Positions 57,393 through 64,000 of a stretch of DNA of 64,000 nt are shown in pieces. Made by a program: the position numbers and the translations under genes. Under the pieces are notes generated by a model. It was not told the DNA's origin. It saw only the letters and a program-made list of their open reading frames with translations, and did no database searches. Source of the stretch: JBAOHV01 sp964450685 (lineage in GTDB: Bacteria > Actinomycetota > Acidimicrobiia > Acidimicrobiales > Microtrichaceae); the NCBI GenBank assembly GCA_964450685.1, contig CAYVDN010000001.1:62001-126000 (forward strand). The letters run 5' to 3'. Within the stretch, counting starts at the first letter, position 1; every line of letters starts with the position of its first letter.

Positions 57393-58262
57393 ATGTTGAA
57401 CTGTCCGCGATGCCAGATGCTCATGGAGGACCACGAGCCGCTGTGCGCGGTCTGTGCTGCCGAGGCAGCTGCCGCACCGCGGCTGGTCGAACGCATGGCA
57501 GTACCGGGGGTCACAGCAGGCGGGGCGCTGGCCGGTGGAGCAGGGTCCGGCTCGGCGACAGCACTGCTCGAGCGGCCGACAGCGATTCCGATGCCGACGA
57601 GCGTCACCTACAGAGGGGTCGCTTCGCGGCGGACGAACACACGAATCGGGGTCCTGGTCGTGCTGGTCGTCGTCGTTCTCGGTGCCGTAGGCGTGATGAC
57701 GGCCAAGGGAGAGGGCCCGCTGGCGGGGATGCTCATCGAGGCGGGTGTACTCGAGGCGGCGCCGGTGACCGTGCCCGACTCGTGGATGCTCGTCACCTCC
57801 AGCGGCGGAGCGTTCCGAGTCGACCTTCCCGCCCATGCAACCGAGCTCGACCTGTCGATCGACCCGTCCAGTCCCGCAGCTGCCACCACGTTCGGATACC
57901 AGGCCTCGCTCGGTGAAGGTGGTTCCACGGTCGTCATCTCGAGCGATCTCGGGATGGGCGGGGGAGTCGGCGCGCTGGACGATCCGACAGCGTTCACCTC
58001 GCTGGTGGACTCGATGGTCGGAGGCCTTCTGGGAACGTCGCCCGACGGCAGGGAGACGGTCCGTCGTGACGTGCCTGTCGGCAACGGTCGAGCCGTCGAC
58101 GTCGTGATCGTCGACGATCGGGCGGATTCGACCATCCGGGCCCACTATCTGCTGGCGGGCGACAGGGTCTACGCGATGGTCACCCGTGGTGTCGACGAGG
58201 GCGGCGAGGCGCTCGACGAGGTGCACGCCAGGGTCGTGGACTCGTTTCGGGTCGGCGCGTGA
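57393..58262 (+). CDS. Zinc-ribbon, single-TM hypothetical protein
   Basis: A 289-residue protein: N-terminal zinc ribbon from CPRC (Cys4, Cys7) and CAVC (Cys18, Cys21), a Gly/Ala linker, one transmembrane helix (about 88-106, IGVLVVLVVVVLGAVGVMT) and an extracytoplasmic domain of about 170 residues rich in Thr/Val/Asp. The ribbon faces the cytosol. Family not recognised. Confidence 0.7.
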   Translation: MLNCPRCQMLMEDHEPLCAVCAAEAAAAPRLVERMAVPGVTAGGALAGGAGSGSATALLERPTAIPMPTSVTYRGVASRRTNTRIGVLVVLVVVVLGAVGVMTAKGEGPLAGMLIEAGVLEAAPVTVPDSWMLVTSSGGAFRVDLPAHATELDLSIDPSSPAAATTFGYQASLGEGGSTVVISSDLGMGGGVGALDDPTAFTSLVDSMVGGLLGTSPDGRETVRRDVPVGNGRAVDVVIVDDRADSTIRAHYLLAGDRVYAMVTRGVDEGGEALDEVHARVVDSFRVGA

Positions 58263-58293
58263 CGCCGGCCGGACCGATCGAATCAGAACGGTA

Positions 58294-58321
58294 CCGATCA
58301 GATCCGATCAGATCCGATCAG
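58294..58321. repeat. GATC-rich 10-bp tandem repeat (2.8 copies)
   Basis: The unit CCGATCAGAT repeats 2.8 times between the zinc-ribbon gene and the bsaP stop, and near-copies precede it at 58273-58290. It cannot be excluded that it is a simple slippage tract. Confidence 0.6.
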
Positions 58322-58328
58322 CTGTGGG

Positions 58329-58514
58329 TCAGCTCGGTTCACGGGTCGAGGAGCGCTCAGCGTCGCAGCGCCTGCACGTCGAAACCCATCCCCCGGTCGT
58401 CACCCGGGTTGCGACCCAGGCGCCGCAGTCGGCGCAGTAGCGGGGAGGGTCCAACTCCGGAAGACAGCCGTCGCAGTCGACCGATCCGCAGCCCTGGCAG
58501 TGGAGCGCACCCAC
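58329..58514 (-). CDS. bsaP: Biotin synthase auxiliary protein (BsaP-like)
   Basis: A 61-residue Cys-rich protein with eight Cys in CxxC pairs: Cys6/9, Cys14/17, Cys27/30 and Cys47/50. The ending (PPRYCADCGAW...GGWVSTCRRC) matches the PRxCxxCG...GWxxxCS layout of BsaP, an Fe-S protein required for BioB activity in mycobacteria. It starts 7 bases after the bioB stop, the same order as in that system. GTG 58514; no separate ribosome site, so likely coupled. Confidence 0.78.
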   Translation of the reverse strand: MGALHCQGCGSVDCDGCLPELDPPRYCADCGAWVATRVTTGGWVSTCRRCDAERSSTREPS

Positions 58515-58521
58515 GTCGGCC

Positions 58522-59520
58522 TCAGACGACCCCTGTGAGGGCAGCTATCGGCATCTGCAGGTCGTCGAGCATCCGGAGGTCCTCGTCGGGTGACCGCCCC
58601 AGCGTCGTCAGGTAGTTGCCGACGATGAGTGCGTTGATACCCGACGTCATGCCCATTACCTGCAGCTCACTCAGGGTGATCTCGCGGCCGCCGGCGTAGC
58701 GGAGGATCACCGATGGCAGAGCCAACCTGAACAGCGCGATCCAGCGCAACGCCTCCATGGCGCTCACCGGCTTGCGGATCTGCAACGGTGTGCCGGGCCG
58801 AGGGTTGAGGAAGTTGATCGGAACCTCGGTCGGATCCAGGTCGACGAGCTGACCGATCAGCTCGAGGCGCTGCTCGGTCGATTCGCCCATGCCGAGCAGC
58901 ACCCCGCAGCACAGCTCCATGCCGTTGGCCTTGACCAGCTCGCAGGTGTTCCAGCGTTCCTCCCAAGTGTGCGTGGTGGCCACACGCGGGAAGAACGAAC
59001 GGGACGACTCGAGATTGTGGTTGTAGCGGTGCACTCCACCCTCGGCGAGACGTCTTGCCTGGTCCGGGTCGAGGATGCCTGCGGACACCGCCAGGTTCAG
59101 GCCGGTCTCGTCCCTGACGATCGGGACCAGCTCAAGGATGCGCTCCATCGTCTTCTCATCCGGGCCCTTGACCGCCAGCACGATGCAGAACTCCGACGCG
59201 CCGAGTTCGGCGGTCTCGCGTGCAGCTGCGAGCACCTCTTCGGTGTCCATGAACGGAGCTGCCTTCACAGGGGTGTCGTACGCGGACGACTGACTGCAGA
59301 AGTGGCAGTCCTCGGGGCAGCCGCCCGTCTTGACCGAGAGGATGCCCTCGACCTCGACCTCGGGCCCGCACCAGTCGAGTCGGACCTGGTGGGCGAGCGC
59401 GGTCAGCGCCGGGACGAACTCGTCCGACAGCGCGGCGAGCGAGGCGAGCTCGTCGGCGCTGAGTCGGCGCCGCTGGTCCAGGAGGGCGCTCTCGGCATCA
59501 CGGATGAGGGTGCGCGACAT
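58522..59520 (-). CDS. bioB: Biotin synthase
   Basis: A 332-residue radical-SAM enzyme that inserts sulfur into dethiobiotin. CPEDCHFC gives the CxxxCxxC cluster ligands; RYNHNLESSRSFFPRVATTH, LCCGVLLGMGES and NFLNPRPGTP carry the 2Fe-2S and substrate site residues. ATG 59520 has TACCGT 8 bases upstream. bsaP follows directly. Confidence 0.96.
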   Translation of the reverse strand: MSRTLIRDAESALLDQRRRLSADELASLAALSDEFVPALTALAHQVRLDWCGPEVEVEGILSVKTGGCPEDCHFCSQSSAYDTPVKAAPFMDTEEVLAAARETAELGASEFCIVLAVKGPDEKTMERILELVPIVRDETGLNLAVSAGILDPDQARRLAEGGVHRYNHNLESSRSFFPRVATTHTWEERWNTCELVKANGMELCCGVLLGMGESTEQRLELIGQLVDLDPTEVPINFLNPRPGTPLQIRKPVSAMEALRWIALFRLALPSVILRYAGGREITLSELQVMGMTSGINALIVGNYLTTLGRSPDEDLRMLDDLQMPIAALTGVV

Positions 59521-59590
59521 GAGTCAAGACGGTACTGCCGCACACCGGGCCGCCCCACATCGAACACGGCAGCTCGATCCCTTCGGCCGG

Positions 59591-62323
59591 TCAGACGGAC
59601 CAGGGAGACGCCGTGTCCGTGGCCAGCCCGTAGCGGGAGATGGCATCAGGCAACGCCGCCGGAGTGATCGCTCCCTCGTGGACCAGCTCGCCGAGCACAG
59701 CGAGCACGACATGTGCCGCATCGGTCTCGAAATGGCGACGCAGAGCGGTTCTGGTGTCGGAGCGGCCATAGCCGTCTGTCCCCAGTGAGACGTAGCGGCC
59801 GGGCACCCAGCGAGAGATCTGGTCGGGAACGGCCCGCATCCAGTCCGACACCGCCACGACCGGTCCGGACGCAACAGCCAGTTGCTCGGTGACCCATGGC
59901 ACCAGCGGCGCTGACTCGGGGTGCAGCCGGTTCCAGCGCTCGACCTCGAGCGCCTGGGACCTGAGCCGCTGGTAGCTGGTCGCCGACCACAGCTCCACGC
60001 CCACTCCGTAGTGCTCCGCGAGATCGTTGCGTGCCCGGTCGGCAGCGATCCAGGACGTCCCCGAGAACAACACGGTTGCCGCCGGTCCTGCCACCTCCGG
60101 TGCCGGCAGATAGCGGTAGAGGCCGGCCAACACCCCGGGACCCACGCCGTCCGGCATAGCGGGCATCGGGTAGTTCTCGTTGTACAGCGACAGGTAGTAG
60201 ATGACGTCCTCGCCCCTGAGTGGGTCGCCGTCGGGATACATCCGGTGGATCCCGTCACGGATGATCAGGGCGGTCTCGTAGGCGAAGGCCGGGTCGTAGC
60301 TGCAGACGGCAGGAACCGTGGACGCCAACAGCTGGCTGTGGCCGTCCTGGTGCTGGAGACCCTCGCCGAGCAGGGTGGTACGACCGGCGGTGGCGCCGAG
60401 GAGGAACCCGCGGGCGCGGGCGTCGCCTGCTGCCCAGATCAGGTCGCCCACCCGCTGGAAGCCGAACATCGAGTAGTACGTGAAGAACGGCACCATCGGA
60501 ACGCCCCGGTGGGCGTAAGAGGTCGCGGCGGCGGTCCAAGAAGCGAGACCACCGGCCTCGGTGATGCCTTCCTCAAGGATCTGACCATCGGTCGACTCCT
60601 TGTACGACAACATCAGGTCGTGGTCGACCGGCTCGTAGCGCTGACCTTGTGACGCATATATGCCGAGCTCGCGGAACAGAGCATCCATGCCGAAAGTCCG
60701 CGCTTCGTCAGGGATTATCGGCACGACTCGCTCGCCCATGCGTTCGTCGCGGCACAGGTTTCGCAACAGGCGGGTGAACGCTGTCGTCGTCGAGGCCGCG
60801 TGGCTACCCGAGCCCTGCAACATCTCGACGAACGACGAATCGGCCGGCAGCAGCATCGGCCGCCTGACCCGTAGCACCCGTGAAGGAAGCGGCCCGTCAA
60901 GTGCAGTGCGTCGATCCCGCAGGTAGCGGGTCACGTCCGAGTCATCCGGTGGGCGCAGGTACGGCGGCAGGTCGCCCTCGAGCGCCTCGTCGGGAAGCTC
61001 GTCGGTGAAGTGGAGACGGTCCCGCAGCTCCAGGAGCTGAGCCCGCGTCATCTTCTTGATCTGATGGGTGGCGTTGCGACCCTCGAACCCCGATCCGAGT
61101 GCCCATCCCTTTATCGTCTTGGCGAGGATCACCGTCGGCACACCCTTGGTGGCGACCGCTGCCGAGTACGCCGCGTACAGCTTGCGGTAGTCGTGACCGC
61201 CACGGGGGAGCAGCTGAAGCTCTTCGTCGCTCAGGTGCTCGACCATCGCCCGCAGGCGCGGATCGGGGCCGAAGAAGTGCTCGCGGATGTAGGCCCCCGA
61301 CTCGATCGCGTAGCGCTGGAACTCGCCGTCGACGGTCGTGTTCATCTTGTTCAGCAGGACACCGTCGACGTCGCGCGCCAGCAGCGAGTCCCACCCCCCG
61401 CCCCAGATCACCTTTATGACGTTCCATCCGTTCCCACGGAAGATCGCCTCGAGCTCCTGGATGATCTTCCCGTTGCCCCGGACTGGCCCGTCAAGGCGTT
61501 GCAGGTTGCAGTTGACCACCCACGTCAGGTTGTCCAGGTGCTCCCGTGCGGCGAGAGAGATCGCCCCCAGAGTCTCGGGCTCGTCGACCTCGCCGTCCCC
61601 GACGAAGCACCAGACGCGGCTGTCGGCTGTGTCATCGATCCGGCGGTTCTGGAGGTATCGGTTGAAGCGGGCCTGGTAGATGGACAGGATCGGGCCGAGC
61701 CCCATCGACACCGTCGGGAACTCCCAGAAGTCCGGCATCAGCCTGGGGTGCGGGTAGGACGAGAGGCCCCGTCCAGGGATCGGCGCTTCGCCCGGTCCGG
61801 CATCCACCTCGCGGCGGAACCTGTCCAGGTCGTGCTCGTCCAGTCGTCCCTCGAGGAACGCCCTGGCGTAGATGCCGGGAGCGGCGTGTCCCTGGAAGTA
61901 GACGTGGTCACCGGCGAGGCCGTCCTCCTTGCCACGGAAGAAGTGGTTGAAACCGACGTCGTACAGCGCAGCCGAGCTGGCAAAGGTCGAGAGGTGCCCT
62001 CCCAGCCCGTCTGCACGTTCGTTCGCCCGGACAACCATCATCGCTGCATTCCAACGGATGTAGGCCCGGATACGACGCTCGAGCTCGTCGTTGCCCGGGA
62101 ACCACGGCTCGTACTCGGCAGGGATCGTGTTGACGTAGGGGGTCGAGATGCTCGCCGGGGTGCCGACACCGAGTTCGCGTGCGCGTTCGATCAAGCGTGC
62201 CATCAGGTACTGGGCCCGGACGTTTCCTCGTGCCTGGGCGACGACCTCCAGGGAGTCCAACCACTCGTCGGTCTCCCCCGGGTCGATGTCTGGTAGCTGA
62301 TGGGCGAAACCATCGATGACCAT
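59591..62323 (-). CDS. aceE: Pyruvate dehydrogenase E1, homodimeric type
   Basis: A 910-residue TPP enzyme of the usual AceE length. The TPP site reads GDGEVDEPETLGAI...NCNLQRLDGPV; the second half has EEGITEAGGLASWTAAATSY and the HQDGHSQLLAST segment. It decarboxylates pyruvate and passes acetyl to a separate lipoyl E2; aceF and lpd are not in the window. GGAGG precedes ATG 62323. Upstream frame extensions to 62767 overlap rnhA and are rejected. Confidence 0.96.
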   Translation of the reverse strand: MVIDGFAHQLPDIDPGETDEWLDSLEVVAQARGNVRAQYLMARLIERARELGVGTPASISTPYVNTIPAEYEPWFPGNDELERRIRAYIRWNAAMMVVRANERADGLGGHLSTFASSAALYDVGFNHFFRGKEDGLAGDHVYFQGHAAPGIYARAFLEGRLDEHDLDRFRREVDAGPGEAPIPGRGLSSYPHPRLMPDFWEFPTVSMGLGPILSIYQARFNRYLQNRRIDDTADSRVWCFVGDGEVDEPETLGAISLAAREHLDNLTWVVNCNLQRLDGPVRGNGKIIQELEAIFRGNGWNVIKVIWGGGWDSLLARDVDGVLLNKMNTTVDGEFQRYAIESGAYIREHFFGPDPRLRAMVEHLSDEELQLLPRGGHDYRKLYAAYSAAVATKGVPTVILAKTIKGWALGSGFEGRNATHQIKKMTRAQLLELRDRLHFTDELPDEALEGDLPPYLRPPDDSDVTRYLRDRRTALDGPLPSRVLRVRRPMLLPADSSFVEMLQGSGSHAASTTTAFTRLLRNLCRDERMGERVVPIIPDEARTFGMDALFRELGIYASQGQRYEPVDHDLMLSYKESTDGQILEEGITEAGGLASWTAAATSYAHRGVPMVPFFTYYSMFGFQRVGDLIWAAGDARARGFLLGATAGRTTLLGEGLQHQDGHSQLLASTVPAVCSYDPAFAYETALIIRDGIHRMYPDGDPLRGEDVIYYLSLYNENYPMPAMPDGVGPGVLAGLYRYLPAPEVAGPAATVLFSGTSWIAADRARNDLAEHYGVGVELWSATSYQRLRSQALEVERWNRLHPESAPLVPWVTEQLAVASGPVVAVSDWMRAVPDQISRWVPGRYVSLGTDGYGRSDTRTALRRHFETDAAHVVLAVLGELVHEGAITPAALPDAISRYGLATDTASPWSV

Positions 62324-62365
62324 TCCGGACCTCCGTCCCCCGTCGTTGCCCCACCATATGGCGAG

Positions 62366-62371
62366 TACCGT
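62366..62371 (+). promoter_or_regulatory. Leaderless -10 (TACCGT, N6, GTG)
   Basis: TACCGT is 6 bases before GTG 62378, in the 54-base divergent gap with aceE. Confidence 0.5.
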
Positions 62372-62377
62372 TCCGGC

Positions 62378-63490
62378 GTGCCTCGCTCCGGAACCGACCC
62401 AGACCAAGCGCACGGCGTCACCATCGCCTACACCGACGGTGCGTGTCGCGGGAACCCGGGACCGGGTGGCTGGGCGTGGGCGGTACCAGGTGGCCGGTGG
62501 GAGTCGGGGGCGGATCCGGCCACGACCAACCAGCGGATGGAGATCACGGCGGCCTTCAGGGCGGTCGAGGCACTCGATGGCGCCGTCCACGTCGTGTCGG
62601 ACTCGACCTACGTCGTGAACTGCTTCCGAGACGAATGGTGGCGCGGCTGGATCTCCAGAGGGTGGAAGAACTCGAAGAAGGAGCCGGTCGCCAACCGCGA
62701 CCTGTGGGAGCCGTTCGTCGAACTGGTCCGAACGCGCGACGTCACGTTCTCGTGGGTGAAGGGCCATTCCGGCGACCCGATGAACGATCTCGTCGATCGC
62801 TTGGCGGTGGCTGCATCCCAGCGAGGCGACGGCGCGTCCGGAAGCTCGCCACCGTCAGAGGACGATCTCGCTGAGCCCGACAGCGCGGGCGTCAGGATGC
62901 AGTCCGACCGACGGAAACCTGCACCGGGGTCAGGGAGCGCCCACGGATCACCCGATGCCGGCGGATCGGCAGCACAGCGTGACAGCAGGGTGCCGGCAGG
63001 GACTCCGTGGGCGGTCGTCGGGCTGCGCTCAGAGGGGTTGCAGGAGAGCAACCGCGGTGACCTCCTGCGACGTCAGCTCGCAGCGATCCTCGGTGCACAG
63101 GCGACGTTGCACCCCGACCTCGTCGTTCTCACCGGTCTGCGCCCCGGCGTGGAGTCCATCGCCGCGCTCGCGGCTGCTGACGCAGGGGTCGACTATGCGG
63201 TGATCCTGCCCTACCCCGACCCGGTCGCGGGCTGGAGCCCCGAGAGGCGCCGCAGCTTCGATGCCGCGCTCGGCGGAGCGGCGCATGTCGTGACCCTCGA
63301 GCGGTCCCGACCGAACGACCTGGCGGGCCGTCGTGGAGCAATGCAGCGCCGGGACGGCTGGCTGCGCGCTGTCAGCAGTGGAGCGGTTGTAGTCACCGAT
63401 GGCCGTGACCCCGATGCGGAGCTCCTGCTGCGTCGTTTCACCGAGGTGCTCGGCGACGACGTCTGGACCATCGAACTGGACGAATCCTGA
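62378..63490 (+). CDS. rnhA: RNase HI fused to a SLOG/YpsA-like domain
   Basis: A 370-residue two-domain protein. Residues 15-148 are RNase HI with all catalytic acids: Asp20 (YTDGACRGNPG), Glu55 (RMEIT), Asp75 (SDSTYV) and Asp140, plus His130. A disordered Ser/Gly/Asp linker (150-207) leads to a Rossmann-like domain (208-367): VVGLRS, LVVLTGLRPGVES, ILPYPDPVAGWSPERR, VVVTDGRDPD, the pattern of SLOG/YpsA nucleotide-binding proteins. Fusion is unusual; single-domain RNase HI is about 150 residues. GTG 62378 has TACCGT 6 bases upstream. Confidence 0.86.
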   Translation: MPRSGTDPDQAHGVTIAYTDGACRGNPGPGGWAWAVPGGRWESGADPATTNQRMEITAAFRAVEALDGAVHVVSDSTYVVNCFRDEWWRGWISRGWKNSKKEPVANRDLWEPFVELVRTRDVTFSWVKGHSGDPMNDLVDRLAVAASQRGDGASGSSPPSEDDLAEPDSAGVRMQSDRRKPAPGSGSAHGSPDAGGSAAQRDSRVPAGTPWAVVGLRSEGLQESNRGDLLRRQLAAILGAQATLHPDLVVLTGLRPGVESIAALAAADAGVDYAVILPYPDPVAGWSPERRRSFDAALGGAAHVVTLERSRPNDLAGRRGAMQRRDGWLRAVSSGAVVVTDGRDPDAELLLRRFTEVLGDDVWTIELDES

Positions 63491-63508
63491 CCGACTCGTC
63501 GCCGCGGA

Positions 63509-64000
63509 TCAGCGGTGCACGGCACGTTCGCGTCGTATCGCCGCGAACGCTTCGTTGACATCGCGGACGCGCTTCTCGGCAGCCGCTCGAACCTGGGCGT
63601 CCTCGCGCACGTAGCGGTCAGGGTGAAGCTGTGCGACCAGCCGACGGTGCGATTTGGAGACATCCTCCCAACTCGCTGATCGTGTGAGTCCGAGCACCGC
63701 ATAGGGGCCCTCGCTCTCGGCGGTCAACTCCTCGGGCTCAGGCGATGAGCTGAACAGCGAGTCGGTGCTGTAGTAGGCCTCGAAACCGCGGTCCTTCTCC
63801 GGGTAGCGCTCCTCCGCATGCTGGCGCAGTGGGGCCACGAACTCGGGAACCTCATCGCTCGGGCGGTTCAGTCTGGGCAACCGGGCCGCCCCTCCCGGGA
63901 AGTTGCGTGGGGGCCGCGGAGCGCGTCGCTCGACGAAGGGCTCGTCGGCCACTTCGGCGTGCTCGTGGTCGGATTCGAGATCGCTGTGCACTTCGTCGTC
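63509..64000 (-). CDS. J-domain protein, C-terminal DnaJ module (right-edge partial)
   Basis: At least 160 residues: an acidic, Pro/Arg-rich N-terminal half and a C-terminal J-domain (about 95-155) with PYAVLGLTRSASWEDVSKSH, intact HPD (LHPDRYV) and VRDVNEAFAAI. The possible GTG start at 63991 is followed upstream by open codons to the window edge, so the gene may extend outside. It overlaps no neighbour; the intergenic gap to rnhA is 18 bases. Confidence 0.8.
   Translation of the reverse strand, partial: DDEVHSDLESDHEHAEVADEPFVERRAPRPPRNFPGGAARLPRLNRPSDEVPEFVAPLRQHAEERYPEKDRGFEAYYSTDSLFSSSPEPEELTAESEGPYAVLGLTRSASWEDVSKSHRRLVAQLHPDRYVREDAQVRAAAEKRVRDVNEAFAAIRRERAVHR

Noticed and set aside
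62324..62767. Extension of aceE upstream of 62323
   Set aside because: It would overlap the catalytic core of RNase HI on the other strand; MVIDGFAHQL is the normal AceE start.
1..64000. tRNA, rRNA or CRISPR elements
   Set aside because: I saw no T-loop GGTTCRANYCC with a matching acceptor stem, no rRNA-like sequence and no regularly spaced repeats.

Overview
The window is high-GC DNA from an actinobacterium. Lineage clues are a homodimeric-type pyruvate dehydrogenase E1, a PimB-type GT4 mannosyltransferase, an F420-type (LLM) oxidoreductase, an Rpf-like lysozyme, a DUF222/HNH '13E12' nuclease, CsoR- and CmtR-type metal sensors, and biotin synthase paired with its small Cys-rich partner BsaP. 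The absence of obvious mycolate or sporulation genes would fit Acidimicrobiia, but that is an inference. Coding density is high, many genes overlap by 4 bases (ATGA/GTGA), and many others appear leaderless: a TANNNT hexamer lies 6-7 bases before the start codon at 14 or more genes. No rRNA, tRNA, CRISPR array or complete insertion sequence was found.

Layout. 1-9.4 kb: SpoU-type RNA methyltransferase (left-edge partial), CsoR regulator with its operator, L,D-transpeptidase, SDR, dienelactone hydrolase, PimB-like glycosyltransferase, epoxide-hydrolase-like enzyme, a PGPGW membrane protein, a protein with a histone-H1-like tail, and a tyrosine phosphatase. 9.4-15 kb: a GH2 beta-galactosidase overlapping an aldose 1-epimerase (a galactoside-use pair), then a CoA-transferase. 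15-26.4 kb: a PAS-GGDEF-EAL protein and a GAF-GGDEF protein, both with degenerate motifs, MscS, a PH-domain membrane protein, valS, SDR, cysS, and a membrane-anchored XRE protein.

26.4-33.5 kb is the accessory-looking part. An acyl-CoA dehydrogenase gene is followed by its own terminator. About 3.4 kb downstream, a diverged second copy of the gene's last 26 codons, stop and terminator occurs. Between the copies lie a small membrane protein, a HAD hydrolase broken by an amber codon, a methyltransferase, a membrane protein and a DUF433/DUF5615 toxin-antitoxin-like pair. After the second copy come about 500 bases without a convincing gene and a DUF222/HNH nuclease.

33.6-49.9 kb: acyl-CoA-dehydrogenase-like/hydrolase operon; truncated hemoglobin beside a Cys4 (probably Fe-S) ArsR-type regulator; SnoaL and CMD proteins; SCO1/CtaG copper-oxidase assembly genes; a DksA-like zinc finger divergent from an unusual degenerate KaiC-like/XRE/cupin fusion; a phosphopantetheinyl transferase; a CmtR-CDF-TetR metal-efflux cluster; nitronate monooxygenase; a pair of apparently paralogous proteins, one with a GYF_2 domain; and a lipoprotein hydrolase, J-domain protein and Rpf-like lysozyme. 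50-64 kb: MFS exporter, ABC exporter pair, LLM oxidoreductase, small conserved proteins, HhH-GPD protein, bioB-bsaP, aceE, an RNase HI fused to a SLOG/YpsA-like domain, and a second J-domain protein at the right edge.
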